In this document: in pieces, positions 39,301 to 47,984 of the stretch
Layout: the number at the start of each line of letters is the position of its first letter
Position numbering within the stretch: position 1 is the first letter of the stretch
Assembly: GCF_051014685.1 (NCBI RefSeq)
Contig: NC_135060.1
Location: forward strand, 3,100,001 to 3,164,000
DNA: 64,000 bases
Direction: 5' to 3'
DNA from: Ptiloglossa arizonensis
Taxonomy: Eukaryota; Arthropoda; Insecta; Hymenoptera; Colletidae
Program-made: the position numbers and the translations under genes
The notes under the pieces: generated by a model
Database searches by the model: none
The model's input: only the letters and a program-made list of their open reading frames with translations
What the model was told of the DNA's origin: nothing

Positions 39301-41438
39301 TCTTTTCTTGTCTCTTTTTTTTTTAATTATTTATTTATTTATTTATTTACCAGCGTCGTAGCATGACGCATGCCACACGGGGAATTATTTTTCGGAAGTT
39401 GTACGACTTTTGTTTAGCCATGGGTACAGCTGTAGGAATCGAAGCTGATCGTCGAATAAATGTTATAATAATCGGATTGATTTCGATTTCGAAGGGTCCA
39501 CCGGTGGTAGTCTCAGTCCTGTGACGTCTCTCGCGCTCAATTCCCTAACGGGGACACCTTTGAACGGGTTGCAAGATTCCTTGAGCAACGCCTATTCCAG
39601 TTTGCAACAATACGCAGGTAAGTGTTCGTCTGCCAATCGCAAAAACTTACTCTCGAGCCGGACCAATTGCCAAATGGCAATGTCTGTTGTTTTACTTTGC
39701 ACATCGTTCGTAAAAGTGTTGTTCTAACGAGTAACTGTGCGCCTTAAAGCTCTCATTGGAAAGACGACGGTGACCATGGAAAAGAAAGAATTACATAGTG
39801 AGTAACACAAATGGAATGCCTGAATTTAGTTCTATACGATACAGTTCTGTACAAACTGCATTCTTTTGTACCGTTTGCACGTAACGAATGCGTTGAGACG
39901 CACGAGGGTTATTCGATAAATAAAAACGCAAACGCGAGAAGAGTCGCGTGAAACTAACGGTTACTCCAGCTCGAGACTTTTTAAAGGGAATATTTCCGAA
40001 AATACTTGGAATTGTACGTTTATTTACGAAATAACCCTCGCGTACACAAATCCCGGCTCGCAAGATACGAAAATTCGTGCGAAAGTAGAGAAAGAAATAC
40101 GGTTGTGACCCGCGTTTGATGTTGCAGAGATTGTCACCGATAACCCAAGCGTGTAAAATGGAGAATAGTTTCATTAAGAAAGTATTAGATATTTTCATAT
40201 TTATTTTGCGTAAGTTGGGCATTTTTATAGCGATCGATGCTACGTTATATTCGTCGGTAATTGATCAAAATAGAAAAGAATTTTTAACACTCTTCCAAGT
40301 ATTGAAAAATCTTTAATACTCTTCTCGCGTGAACGAGTTCCTTGTACCTTCGATACTACCCGCGAAACAATTCACTCTGCACATTTAAACCGGATACACA
40401 GCTTCCGCTGTAAATGAATCTGTCACGTTGATCGCGATCGAGGTGTTTTCAAATTCCGTAGAACCCGAAGAAACGATGTAGCTCCCTTTGGAAAGAAGCG
40501 AAGAATCGGTAATGACGAACGTTGTGTTTCCAGGGTTCCCCGCGTTCACGGCAGCGGCAGCCGCAGCCGCAGCAGCGGCCCAAAAGGCGAAATTCACCAC
40601 CACCGATAAGCAGATAGAAGGTCCCGAGGGTTGCAACCTGTTTATCTACCATCTACCGCAGGAGTTCAATGATACCGACCTCGTTTCAACGTTTGTGCCA
40701 TTCGGGAACGTCATTTCTGCCAAGGTCTTCATCGATAAACAAACGCAACTGAGCAAATGCTTCGGTAAGGCACACAGCAACCATTTGCATCCGTGCATCT
40801 TTAACGACACGAACCTCTGAACGTATTAACCCTTTGGACTCGAGAGGAGATCACTCTCGGTCGTCACCCAATTCGGTGCACTATTTTCCATCCGGAGAAC
40901 TTCGTGGTTTCGAATTCAAATTCGACATTTAAATATCGCTGTCTTTTAAAACAAAATAATTTTTACCTCAGTTTAATCAATTCGAAACCAAACGTAGTAA
41001 TATCGCTCTTCGTGCCATAAAATTACTATTCGTTGATCTGGCAAAGTTAATTCCTTAATACCTACCAAATCGAAACTTTGTGGGTTAATTGACCTAATCG
41101 CGAACACGTTACCCGAATTTTTCGTGTAATTCACTTCAACGCTAAACGAGTCGTTGTTATCGATATCCCGGTGCTCTATCGAAAACCCTTGTACGCGTTG
41201 ACAAACTTTCCAGTCTCTCTGTGTCCCGAATCCCTATTGCTAACTCTGTGTTTAGGACGCACACGCGACCGATAAGGCTTTCGTAAGCTAACACCGGGAC
41301 TTATTTTCAGGGTTTGTGTCGTACGACAACGCAACGAGCGCGCAAGCAGCGATCCAGGCGATGAACGGTTTCCAGATCGGCATGAAACGGCTGAAGGTCC
41401 AACTGAAACGATCCAAGGATGCATCGAAACCCTATTAG
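21127..41438 (+). CDS. CELF: CELF/Bruno-family RNA-binding protein gene, 3' part (RRM2-linker-RRM3), partial
   Basis: Eight supported exons (21127-21332, 27686-27814, 29468-29732, 34161-34253, 35948-35977, 39495-39617, 40534-40764, 41311-41438) join in one frame into about 400 residues ending in SKPY and TAG. What is seen: RRM2 with RNP2 LFVGML, the stretch [11 protein letters not shown] then [14 protein letters not shown], an Ala/Gln/Leu-rich linker, and RRM3 with RNP2 LFIYHL and RNP1 KCFGFVSY followed by [17 protein letters not shown]. What is known: CELF proteins bind U/G-rich RNA and control alternative splicing in the nucleus and mRNA decay or translation in the cytoplasm. The SKPY end resembles CELF1/2 and fly Bruno 1/Bruno 2 more than CELF3-6, which usually end in NRPY; which paralogue it is remains inference. 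The first base of the first codon here (Glu) must come from an exon upstream of the window, so RRM1 and the start are missing. All junctions use GT-AG. Confidence 0.95.
22300..22730. promoter_or_regulatory. Candidate regulatory island in a CELF intron
   Basis: CG-rich, non-coding, with the Hox-like AT stretch ATAAATTATAATTGCC at the left end. It could be an internal promoter or enhancer about 1 kb after the RRM2 exon. This rests on composition alone. Confidence 0.2.
22830..23400. repeat. Ancient duplication of about 230 bp
   Basis: CGACCGAAATTCGAG occurs at 22904 and 23247, followed in both by a similar GTTAYYGTCRATTTTT and ACGGTG-containing block. CAAGGCTCAGGGTTC occurs near 23102 and 23391. 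Spacing differs (about 343 and 289), so indels have accumulated. Confidence 0.5.
23670..23750 (+). mobile_element. Single-ended copy of the GAGYCCAAACACGA element family
   Basis: It contains GGTGAAAATGAGTCCAAACA followed by CGACCCTCTTCGGACTA, matching one arm of the element at 3502-3709. No opposite arm is seen. Confidence 0.45.
26700..27060 (-). pseudogene. Relic transposon-associated helix-turn-helix (DUF4817-like), frameshifted
   Basis: On the minus strand one frame gives [10 protein letters not shown] and an adjacent frame continues [20 protein letters not shown] and [20 protein letters not shown]. Together these look like the roughly 50-residue helix-turn-helix found at the N-terminus of many insect transposon proteins, of the form YTNAEL...IYG...A..Y..RFPNRR.P...TF..I...L. 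The frame change near AATATGC (about 26937-26945) and lack of any catalytic domain mark it as a decayed fragment. Family assignment is from memory of the motif, not a search. Confidence 0.5.
27686..27814 (+). CDS. CELF: CELF exon: end of RRM2 and start of linker
   Basis: A strong pyrimidine tract and ttcag precede the exon. It opens in phase 0 with GlyCys, continuing METGLU from the previous exon, and encodes [19 protein letters not shown] and then the linker start NLWNIAG up to HYLT. The chosen donor is GTTTGT at 27815. It is weaker than GTRAGT but is the GT that leaves phase 0, which the next exon needs. Exon length is 43 codons. Confidence 0.88.
27815..29467 (+). other. CELF: CELF intron, 1.7 kb
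   Basis: AT-rich sequence with A/T homopolymers and no recognised coding or repeat feature. Confidence 0.75.
29468..29732 (+). CDS. CELF: CELF exon: Gln/Ala/Leu-rich linker
   Basis: The acceptor is tttgcag at 29461-29467 and the donor gtgagt at 29733. The exon runs from phase 0 to phase 1. The product reads [18 protein letters not shown], then an Ala-rich stretch, [10 protein letters not shown] and [14 protein letters not shown]. The SLQLLQQLQ motif matches the equivalent linker of fly Bruno proteins, as recalled from the family. This low-complexity linker lies between RRM2 and RRM3 and is typically the alternatively spliced, protein-interacting part. Confidence 0.9.
29864..30264. repeat. 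Nested large palindrome
   Basis: The left arm 29864-29949 pairs with the right arm 30000-30084 (about 85 bp, few mismatches, 50-bp loop), for example GAGAAGAAGGCCAACGAGTG against CACTCGTTGGCCTTCTTCTC. The inner right end (30063-30095, CGAACAGTACC to GATGTCAC) is again inverted at 30231-30264 (GTGACATCTTTCCAGCTCCC). It is probably a foldback transposon or two nested copies. No coding sequence. Confidence 0.7.
33741..33842. mobile_element. 5'-truncated mariner-type MITE
   Basis: The reverse-oriented copy starts in TTTTTCGGTGAAAATAAACC and ends in AACTTTCCAAACAACCCGA next to TATA. The opposite inverted repeat is missing. Confidence 0.6.
34161..34253 (+). CDS. CELF: CELF exon: linker segment
   Basis: The acceptor is gttgcag ending at 34160 and the donor gtgagt at 34254. 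It is in phase 1 on both sides. The 93 nt encode [20 protein letters not shown] followed by a Gly/Asn-rich run and VSPN. The [10 protein letters not shown] motif corresponds to the MQLQNLAALAA region of vertebrate CELF1/2 linkers. Phase symmetry means it could be skipped without a frameshift. Confidence 0.87.
34254..35947 (+). other. CELF: CELF intron, 1.7 kb
   Basis: It contains a TG/TA-rich segment (about 34618-34700) and a full-length mariner-type MITE (35419-35560). Confidence 0.8.
35419..35560. mobile_element. Mariner-type MITE, full length with TA duplication
   Basis: It starts TTGGATTGTTCGGAAAGTGA and ends CTTTCCGAACAACCCGA. TA flanks both ends (35417-35418 and 35561-35562), the target-site duplication of mariner/Tc1 elements. 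It is 142 bp, non-coding, in a CELF intron. Confidence 0.8.
35948..35977 (+). CDS. CELF: CELF 30-nt microexon
   Basis: This exon lies between gtttcag (35941-35947) and the donor gtatgt (35978). It enters and leaves in phase 1 and adds ten residues, reading [10 protein letters not shown] after the split codon. Its sequence, rich in small polar and Leu residues, fits the CELF linker. Because it is phase-symmetric and very short it is a natural cassette exon. Transcript support is needed to know whether it is constitutive. Confidence 0.72.
36346..36587. mobile_element. piggyBac-type MITE with TTAA target duplication
   Basis: TTAACCCTTTGAACTCGAG at the left end and CTCGAGTGCAAAGGGTTAA at the right end form inverted repeats flanked by TTAA (36346-36349 and 36584-36587). 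The TTAA site and the CCCTTTG terminus are typical of piggyBac-superfamily elements. It is 242 bp and non-coding. Confidence 0.75.
36812..36942. mobile_element. Mariner-type MITE, full length
   Basis: It starts TTAGGTTGTTCGGGAAGTCG and ends ATCACTTACCGAATAACCCAA before TA. Same internal sequence as the other copies. Confidence 0.75.
38226..38255 (+). CDS. CELF: Candidate second 30-nt cassette microexon of CELF
   Basis: A long T/C tract (about 38120-38165) and ttttttttcgtgcgtag precede it, and gtgaga follows. It is also 30 nt, also phase 1 in and out, and would insert [10 protein letters not shown] between neighbouring exons without disturbing the frame. It was found only by splice-site strength and phase; I do not recognise the peptide from CELF proteins. 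It could be chance, since short open stretches with good splice sites occur in introns. Confidence 0.4.
38604..38627. repeat. CELF: (TTTCG)n short tandem repeat
   Basis: About five TTTCG units in a CELF intron. Confidence 0.8.
39327..39349. repeat. CELF: (TTTA)n microsatellite
   Basis: About six TTTA units, 145 bp upstream of the acceptor of exon 39495. Confidence 0.85.
39495..39617 (+). CDS. CELF: CELF exon: linker up to the QQYAG motif
   Basis: The acceptor is cgaag (ag at 39493-39494) and the donor gtaagt at 39618; both ends are phase 1. The 41 codons encode [19 protein letters not shown], then [18 protein letters not shown]. The end matches the TQAYSGIQQYA motif that precedes RRM3 in CELF1/2. 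The acceptor has a poor pyrimidine tract. An alternative AG at 39510 gives the wrong phase, so the first was chosen. Confidence 0.85.
40534..40764 (+). CDS. CELF: CELF exon: polyalanine tract and first half of RRM3
   Basis: The acceptor is tgtttccag ending at 40533 and the donor gtaagg at 40765; both ends are phase 1. It encodes GFPAFT, ten alanines from mixed GCN codons (40551-40580), [28 protein letters not shown] and [20 protein letters not shown]. The RNP2 of RRM3 (LFIYHL) is at 40638-40655. EGPEG followed by [11 protein letters not shown] is the most diagnostic CELF signature in the window. Confidence 0.96.
40826..40945. mobile_element. Left end of a second piggyBac-type MITE
   Basis: TTAACCCTTTGGACTCGAGA followed by GATCACTC, GTCGTCACC and CTATTTTCCATCCGG matches the first 115 bp of the element at 36346. 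The right end is uncertain: a TTAA after CTTTGTGGG at 41085-41088 is the only candidate. Confidence 0.6.
41311..41438 (+). CDS. CELF: CELF terminal coding exon: second half of RRM3 and stop
   Basis: The acceptor is ttattttcag at 41301-41310. The exon completes RNP1 (KCFG|FVSY), then reads [20 protein letters not shown] and [17 protein letters not shown], ending in TAG at 41436-41438. This is the near-invariant CELF C-terminus. The 3' UTR starts at 41439; its end cannot be fixed from sequence. Confidence 0.96.
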
Positions 41439-41648
41439 CCGACGTCGCCCACCGTTCGTAGGTAGATACCCAAGGACTTCTCGGATACCACGGCTCGGAT
41501 CCAACGACCCTGGTGTCCTTAATCAAAACCATGTTCACGCATTTGATAAGTCGCGACGTCGATCATTGGTCGAGATGTTCCTCGGTCTGGTTGATAGATC
41601 GTTTCATTCGACGAGACTATTTAGAAGACGTATATTGCTTCCTAAACG

Positions 41649-41692
41649 GAAAAGAAATGAAAAGAAAAGAAAAGAAAAGAAAAAAAAAAAAC
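41649..41692. repeat. (AAAAG)n tract
   Basis: A-rich run of AAAAG units ending in 12 A, about 210 bp after the CELF stop codon. Confidence 0.9.
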
Positions 41693-41989
41693 CATCTCTA
41701 GTCAAACAGTATTTTCGGTGGAGGTCGAGATAACATAAATTCGCGAGAGACGTGTTTCCCTTCAGCGCTCAGACGCCGAAGAAACATCGATACTCGTGTC
41801 GCACGTTTCATTCGAAAAGCTGCATTATCCTTCGAAACGAGGCTGTGATAATCTTGAAGACTTACGTCGTCAGACTTTTTCCGAAGAATAGAAAGTTACC
41901 GTCCTTTCAACGTTTTTCGCATCGCGAGATATACACACGTATCTCCTCCTCTTCGAGTTCACTTTTTCTTCTACTTGTTAGTCCGTCCA

Positions 41990-42047
41990 TATATATGTAT
42001 ATATATATATATATATACATATATAGATATATACATATATATATATT
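41990..42047. repeat. (TA)n tract
   Basis: Alternating TA with interspersed TATG and TATAC, about 58 bp, some 550 bp after the CELF stop. Confidence 0.9.
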
Positions 42048-45000
42048 CTGGTATTTTTGTACCGAGAAAGAAGTCTACCTATCTTTTCTTCGTGTCTCGT
42101 TATACCTGTACCTCGTGGTGATACGTGTTATTGACGCGTCTGCTCTTCGAGAACGGAATCTCATTCGCGGTTACGTTACTCCGGTATAAACGTTCTGCTC
42201 TATCTGAACGCAGTGGTGACTCGAGGCATTTCAGTTCCCTTTCAATTAAGTTGCGACAACGACGAGTCGTTCTAATGCTTTATCGAGTTCAATTTGACTA
42301 AGCACCAGTGAGAAACGTTGCAATATATGTGTTCAATTAACATGTAGATATCGTTAAGGATTACTTTTTAACGTGTATTCATTTACATTACGGGCAAGTA
42401 TTTACGAATTACGTCGCCACTGATTCTGTACACGAAGAAAATACGTAGCGATGTGCGTTCTACACGCACGACGTTGAAAATTCTTACGAGCAATTAATCC
42501 CGGTATAAATAAATCGGTTGTTACCGGGTAACCCTGAACCGCGGATCTCTGACGTTCGATCAAACGTAAATGTGAGTTATCGAGTTAACATGTATAATAA
42601 ACGATACAGGGTAGTACGTATAAAGTGTTACTTTTTCTTCAAACTATTATCAAGGAAGAAGTACAACCTTTTTTTTTCATATTACGTGATTTACTAGAGT
42701 TCTTCGTATGGTGAAACGCCATTGTCAGACACCCATTGTCGAGAGAATAAAACGTCTCCTTATATTTGCAAATGGAACGATAAATATATTTCCACGAACC
42801 TTTTCACAAGTCCGATTAGAAAGCGGAGAAAGGAATAACGATGAAGTTGGAAGTAAATCGTTACACAACCTAAATAATCATTCGTACATGTTCCTACAAC
42901 GATCAGCAAGATAGAAAAAAGATATTATCGCGTCGAATGTTCGTTTGATATTTATCAATTTTTTCGTACATATTTTTTACCGAATTATGAAGCAACGAGT
43001 TACGTAAGCCCTGCAGCCAACACATTTTCTATCTAGTATACATAAATAATCGTTTACGGGAAAACGAGCAAGATTTCGAACATTTGGAGAAATTAATTTT
43101 ATCGGCGTGAGAAAATTTGTATGAAAATTCGTAGACAATTGTAGAAATTGTTACTGCATTTGAAAATATAAGTGGAGACCCACGTGTGTACGATTTTCAA
43201 TCAGTGTTTAAAAATGGTGTCTCGCGTATCGTCTAAAAAACGACTAGTGACGCTATGTGTCTGAAAAAATTTATACATTTACCTTTAGTACAACATTTTG
43301 CGTGTATATTATACATTTTGCAAATATGTGCATAAACGGAGCTATAGCAAATAATTAAACGCAATGCATGTAGTAATTTGAAACTCGTGTGTGAATAGAA
43401 ATCTGGCAGATTTTTATGATAAATACGTCCTAATAGATTTTTACGTACACGGTTAAAAAAGAAACTAAATATATATTTCTTAACGAGATATTTACATACA
43501 GTGTCCAACAAAATCGAGATAGATTGTATCGTAAAAACGATTCGTGATATGGAAAAAAGTGATACGACATAATTGAATGATTCCCGACCCTCTTATGCAT
43601 TTATGGCATCTAAACATTGGTTATTAACGAAGCTCGATCTTTACGAAATACAACAGTATAAAATATTTTTGAGAAGATGTATCAGTTTGAACAATTGAAA
43701 AGAAAAAAGAATTGCTATCTTTAAAAAGAGTCTGCTACTGAGCCCCTTGTAAACGTATACGCGATAAATAAAAAACAAATTGATAATTTTCTGATCAAAT
43801 AAACACTTACAAATCGTATACTCACACGTATGTAGTACATTTATCTATACGTAGAACAGTACGCGTAAGTATATTAAACGACACGAGTACTTTGCAAACT
43901 TGAAAGTAAAATTGAAAAAAAAATAACCGAGGAACTTTTTCAACGTATTCGACGTGTTATTTTGAACCAGAACAGTCTATGGGTCCGGACACAGACTATG
44001 GGTCTGTTTCCATTTCACGAAGCCCAATAAGGGGTAGTTAACCCTACAATACCATTCAGCCACTCTGCCACTCTATCTCTCGTCCCTTTGCTCCGCGTAT
44101 ACTCCGTATTCTTTCCACCCCATTGTTTGCTTTGAAAATGGAAAGTGCTAACTTGCAGCGCTTGTTTGTCTCTTAACTCCTAAATATATGCGCAGGAATC
44201 TAGTAGACCCTCTTTGGAGTACATCGCGCTATACCGGCTGGTTTAGATCGGCTGCTTCGAGTCAAATTTAAAAATATTAAATACACTACTTACGCGATGC
44301 AGATAAAAAATAGTACGTTTGACAAAGCTACTTGTGTTACAAATACGAGTACGTTTACTTAAGGGTTAAATGCAAAGGCAAACTATCCGGATATATTGCA
44401 GTTTTATTATTACAGTGTATCAATGATAGAATGGAAGCAGAATTTCGAGTTTACGATATGAGAAGAGTAAGAAAAACTATTAGAAATTGTCATAGTTATC
44501 CCACTTCTTTAGATTAGATCTCATTACTCAATTGAGAATAAAACTTACACAACTTGATCTTTGATCAACGCGTTATTAGTTTGAACAACTGCATGCGTAA
44601 ATGCATAAATGCACAAACAGGTATACGGAACCGTTCAATTCCCAATCGGTCACTTTTTTCGTACGTTTAATCGTTTCTACGATAAAGTTCTACAGTCGGA
44701 TCAAAATCAATTGTGCGATTACTCTCGATTGTTGTTCAACTATTCTGTCTCTAGCACCGAAACGATTAAAGTTCGTGCTTCGTTGTGTCGGACGTGATCC
44801 ACAGTCAAGGAAGCAGCCTTGAGCAACCGAATTGAGTTTGCTTCGACTATAGTTTAACGGGACGAGGTGCGCAAAGTGTCGCGTTTCGGCGCGTGAGACC
44901 CATCGGTTAAGCGTGTATTCTTTTCATGTACAGTATCTCAGGTCGAGCATTTTGTTTTTCGCGTTTCAAGTACAAAGAATCGATCGCGTCCTTTGATAGA

Positions 45001-46474
45001 GGACTGGTGGCAAATTGCATCCGTACTCGGTCGCGGTGCATCATAATGAGACCAATACACTCAGCTTGCCATGCCTCGTTCTTCGATTCTCGAAGGCGCG
45101 GGCCTGCCCTTTTTAGCCCTATACCGCCCACCCGCCCCTCCGCCCTTTTTCGCGCCAGTGGTGTAATCAAACTTCATTTCGTTGCAACGGCTGCCAATCA
45201 AGCTTTCTGTGCTAACTTTTGTGCACAAAGTGGAATTACGTACGTGAAGTTTCACTAACATATTTTACCGTAGCTTTCCTCCAGGAGAGTAAAAGTAGTT
45301 CGCTTTGAGTTTTTTTCACGCAACGTAAGTCATTACGTTAACCAAACTTTCCAAGATTTGCTTCATTTTTCTTCTTTTTTTTTTCTTTATTTTTTTTTTT
45401 TTTGTTTTTCTCTTTCTCTGTATCTCTCTCTCTCTCTCGTTCTCGTTCACCGATATTTGTACACGCGTATATTTATATATATTTACATACGTATATTTAT
45501 CTATATTTATACATGTCTGTAACATAAACTCCGTCGGTATCGCGCGTTGCCCTACCGGCAGGTAGCAATGAAAACCACAACGATCTACCTCACTAATTTA
45601 TTATGATTACGCCACTACTTTATTACGCAATCACGCGAGTCAGTCCCTCGTTTATTGTACAGGGCACAGAACTTGGAACGTTCTATCGTGACAGTAATAT
45701 CTCGAAGTTTGATGGTTAATTACGCTATGACGCTTTATTAGTTGTTAGTACTAACATTGCCGTGTTTTTTTTTTTTTTACTCTGGGATGTCGTCGATCGT
45801 CGATCAAGATCAACGCCGGAAACGATTTATCGATTTTTTCCTCTTTCTTTTTTCTCTCTCTCTCTCTCTTGTGAAACGCTTGAAAGACTCATATATCATT
45901 TACGTAGCAGACTTCTAAGAGAAATATATCGATGAATCGCGATGGCGCGAACGAAGCAACAAGGATCGCGGCTTAAACGTATTTTGAAAGAAAAAAGACA
46001 AAAAAAAAGAAACCAAAAACTATATTTTTCTACCGATCGTCGTAATCTAGGAATTAGATCCTTGGTTGCTTCCGTTAGAAAACGACGTATCGGCAAAGTA
46101 CTCGCGTACACGTTGCACGGTGACGTTGTGTCCAAGATCCTGCGATTATCGTCGCAGAAAATCGTTCACTGTACCGACTTTCGAGTTCGTAAACTCGCTC
46201 TTAATCATTTTTCTGTTCAACGTGCTTCCATGTATTATCAAAATTCTCCTCTGACAATAGTACCAAAAGAGACACGAACCAGCTCCGAAATTACATAGAA
46301 AGAGGTGAACGTATCGCGAACGAGACGATCGGCTGGAAGAAAGTGCCTCGATAAAAGTTCGCAGGTTCGGTTCGAAAAAGCAAAAGAAAAAGATACTTTT
46401 AACCATCGTCACCGCGCACGTTTGCCCGGGGAATCCTATATATCTGGTGTGTGGTGGTGACTAACCTGTCCGTG

Positions 46475-46485
46475 TGTTTGTTTGT
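46475..46485 (+). promoter_or_regulatory. GU-rich element (CELF-type binding site) in the putative CELF 3' UTR
   Basis: The sequence TGTTTGTTTGT, inside GTGTGTTTGTTTGTGTG, is an exact match to the 11-nt GU-rich element known as a CUGBP1/CELF1 target in mRNA 3' UTRs. Whether this position is transcribed as part of the CELF mRNA is not shown. Confidence 0.35.
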
Positions 46486-46563
46486 GTGCCAGCAGGTGGC
46501 CTGTGACGTTGTGACCGTGTTCTCGATCGGAGTCGCCGTGCCATGTCAGTCTCAGTCAGTCAA

Positions 46564-46619
46564 ATCGGTCAATCGTTCGATCGATCGGTCAGTCGATCAG
46601 TCGATCACTCGATCAGTCA
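46564..46619. repeat. Short tandem repeat, 8-bp CGATCAGT-type unit
   Basis: Repeats of CGATCGGT, CGATCAGT and CGATCACT follow each other with one-base changes. Confidence 0.7.
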
Positions 46620-46736
46620 CGACTCCTTGGTCAGCCTCTTGATCAGTCATTCTGTGTCTGTCGGTGCCTGTGCACAACTGCCCGCCCTCTCGCTCCTCTT
46701 GCAAGAAGTGGATGCTGCCCGCTCTGCTCCTAATAT

Positions 46737-46864
46737 ACATATATATATGTGTGTGTTGCGTCTGTACATGCATATATATACATATACATATATACATATA
46801 GGTATATATATTTATATATATATATATGTACGTACACGCGTACACGTTCACGTATAAATATATA
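46737..46864. repeat. TA/CA/TG-rich microsatellite cluster
   Basis: Compound ATATAC, ATATG and TATA repeats over about 130 bp. Confidence 0.9.
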
Positions 46865-47406
46865 TGTAGACACGTCTCTCCTTTTCCCACACACACGACC
46901 ATCCGGCAGAAGCTCCTCGAAACCGTCTCCATCCACCTACGAGCTACCTCTACGTTTTATTTCGCATACACGCGCGCCGATTTCCACGGTTCGCCACTGC
47001 TTGGTCTCTTCCATTTTACCGGGATAGATGGCACTGATTGTCGATCGTGGCGCGCTTACGCCGCCCCTACCCCCCTCTTAACCGCCGCTATGTAATAAAG
47101 CGATAGAGAGAAGAATCCCCCCCTCGATGAGACGGTCGACCAGCTATACGGACCAAGTTGGCGCGAAAAATTAATTGAGGTGCACACAGAAAACGGGACG
47201 AGGAATCATCGTGGGAAAAGAACGCTCGATCTCGCGATATCGGGAGACCAAGGGGATCTCGAACTCCGATCCATCGTGCGGGCTTCGATCGTACGAAAGA
47301 AAATAAGAAAACTAAGTAGGCGAAGCGGAGGTCGGAGACACCGACGTACGAGCACTATGTTTTATGTTCCTCGGGGCTGAACTGTGACGCTACCTTATCT
47401 CTCTGT

Positions 47407-47575
47407 TTCTCTGTATGTGTGTGTGTATATATCACGTAGCATATGCGACGTATGCATACTCATATATTTATGTATATATATATATATATGTATATGTATA
47501 TGTATATATATTATATGTGTGTATATATATATATGTATATGTATATGTATATATATATTTGTGCGTGTGTATGTA
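47407..47575. repeat. TA/TG microsatellite with an internal duplication
   Basis: Two similar blocks of TATATATATGTATATG-type sequence are separated by TTATATGTGTG. The tract includes TTATATGT at 47511-47518, which fits the UURURURU-like Bruno-response pattern if transcribed. Confidence 0.85.
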
Positions 47576-47947
47576 CGAACACGTGCGTACGCGCGTGCGC
47601 CCCTGCGCCCGGCCACGCGATCTAAGAAAAAGAAAAAAAGAAAAAAAGAAAATAGAAACGAAAGAAAAAAAGCGACACACGGGAAGAGCCTGGAGTAGTC
47701 GCGTCGGGACTGTTACTGCAATCCGTCGTTTAACGTGTCGGGACTGAGGAGGAATTTAAACAAACGAACGGGAAGGATGAATTCTTTTTTTTTTTTTTAG
47801 ATCGTAACGAATAAATTCTTCGTGGACCTTTAGTGTAAGAGATATTCGCGTACAATCACTAACTAGCCGTTACGAAAGAAAAACGTAAAGAAATGAAAAA
47901 AAACGAAATGGGACAAAAGTGTATACACGGTCTGTGAAACGAGACGG

Positions 47948-47984
47948 TATATATATACATATACATATATATATATATATATTT
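47948..47984. repeat. (TA)n tract
   Basis: TATATACATATACATATATA and longer TA run, about 37 bp. Confidence 0.85.

Larger units (their letters stand above)
35978..39494 (+). other. CELF: CELF intron, 3.5 kb
   Basis: It contains a piggyBac-type MITE (36346-36587), a mariner-type MITE (36812-36942), the candidate microexon (38226-38255), a TTTCG repeat and a TTTA repeat. Confidence 0.75.
39618..41310 (+). other. CELF: Two last CELF introns (39618-40533 and 40765-41310)
   Basis: The two introns flank the RRM3 exon 40534-40764. The second contains a degenerate copy of the piggyBac-type MITE starting at 40826. No other exon is recognised. Confidence 0.8.

Noticed and set aside
40385..40636. Minus-strand polyalanine frame
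   Set aside because: It is the antisense of the CELF RRM3 exon and its alanine codons.
45942..46298. 118-codon + strand frame beginning MARTKQ, like a histone H3 tail
   Set aside because: Similarity stops after six residues; the rest is a basic low-complexity reading of AT-rich sequence with no histone fold.
46543..47747. Several overlapping frames rich in Tyr, Ile and Thr
   Set aside because: They are readings of the TA/TG microsatellite clusters.
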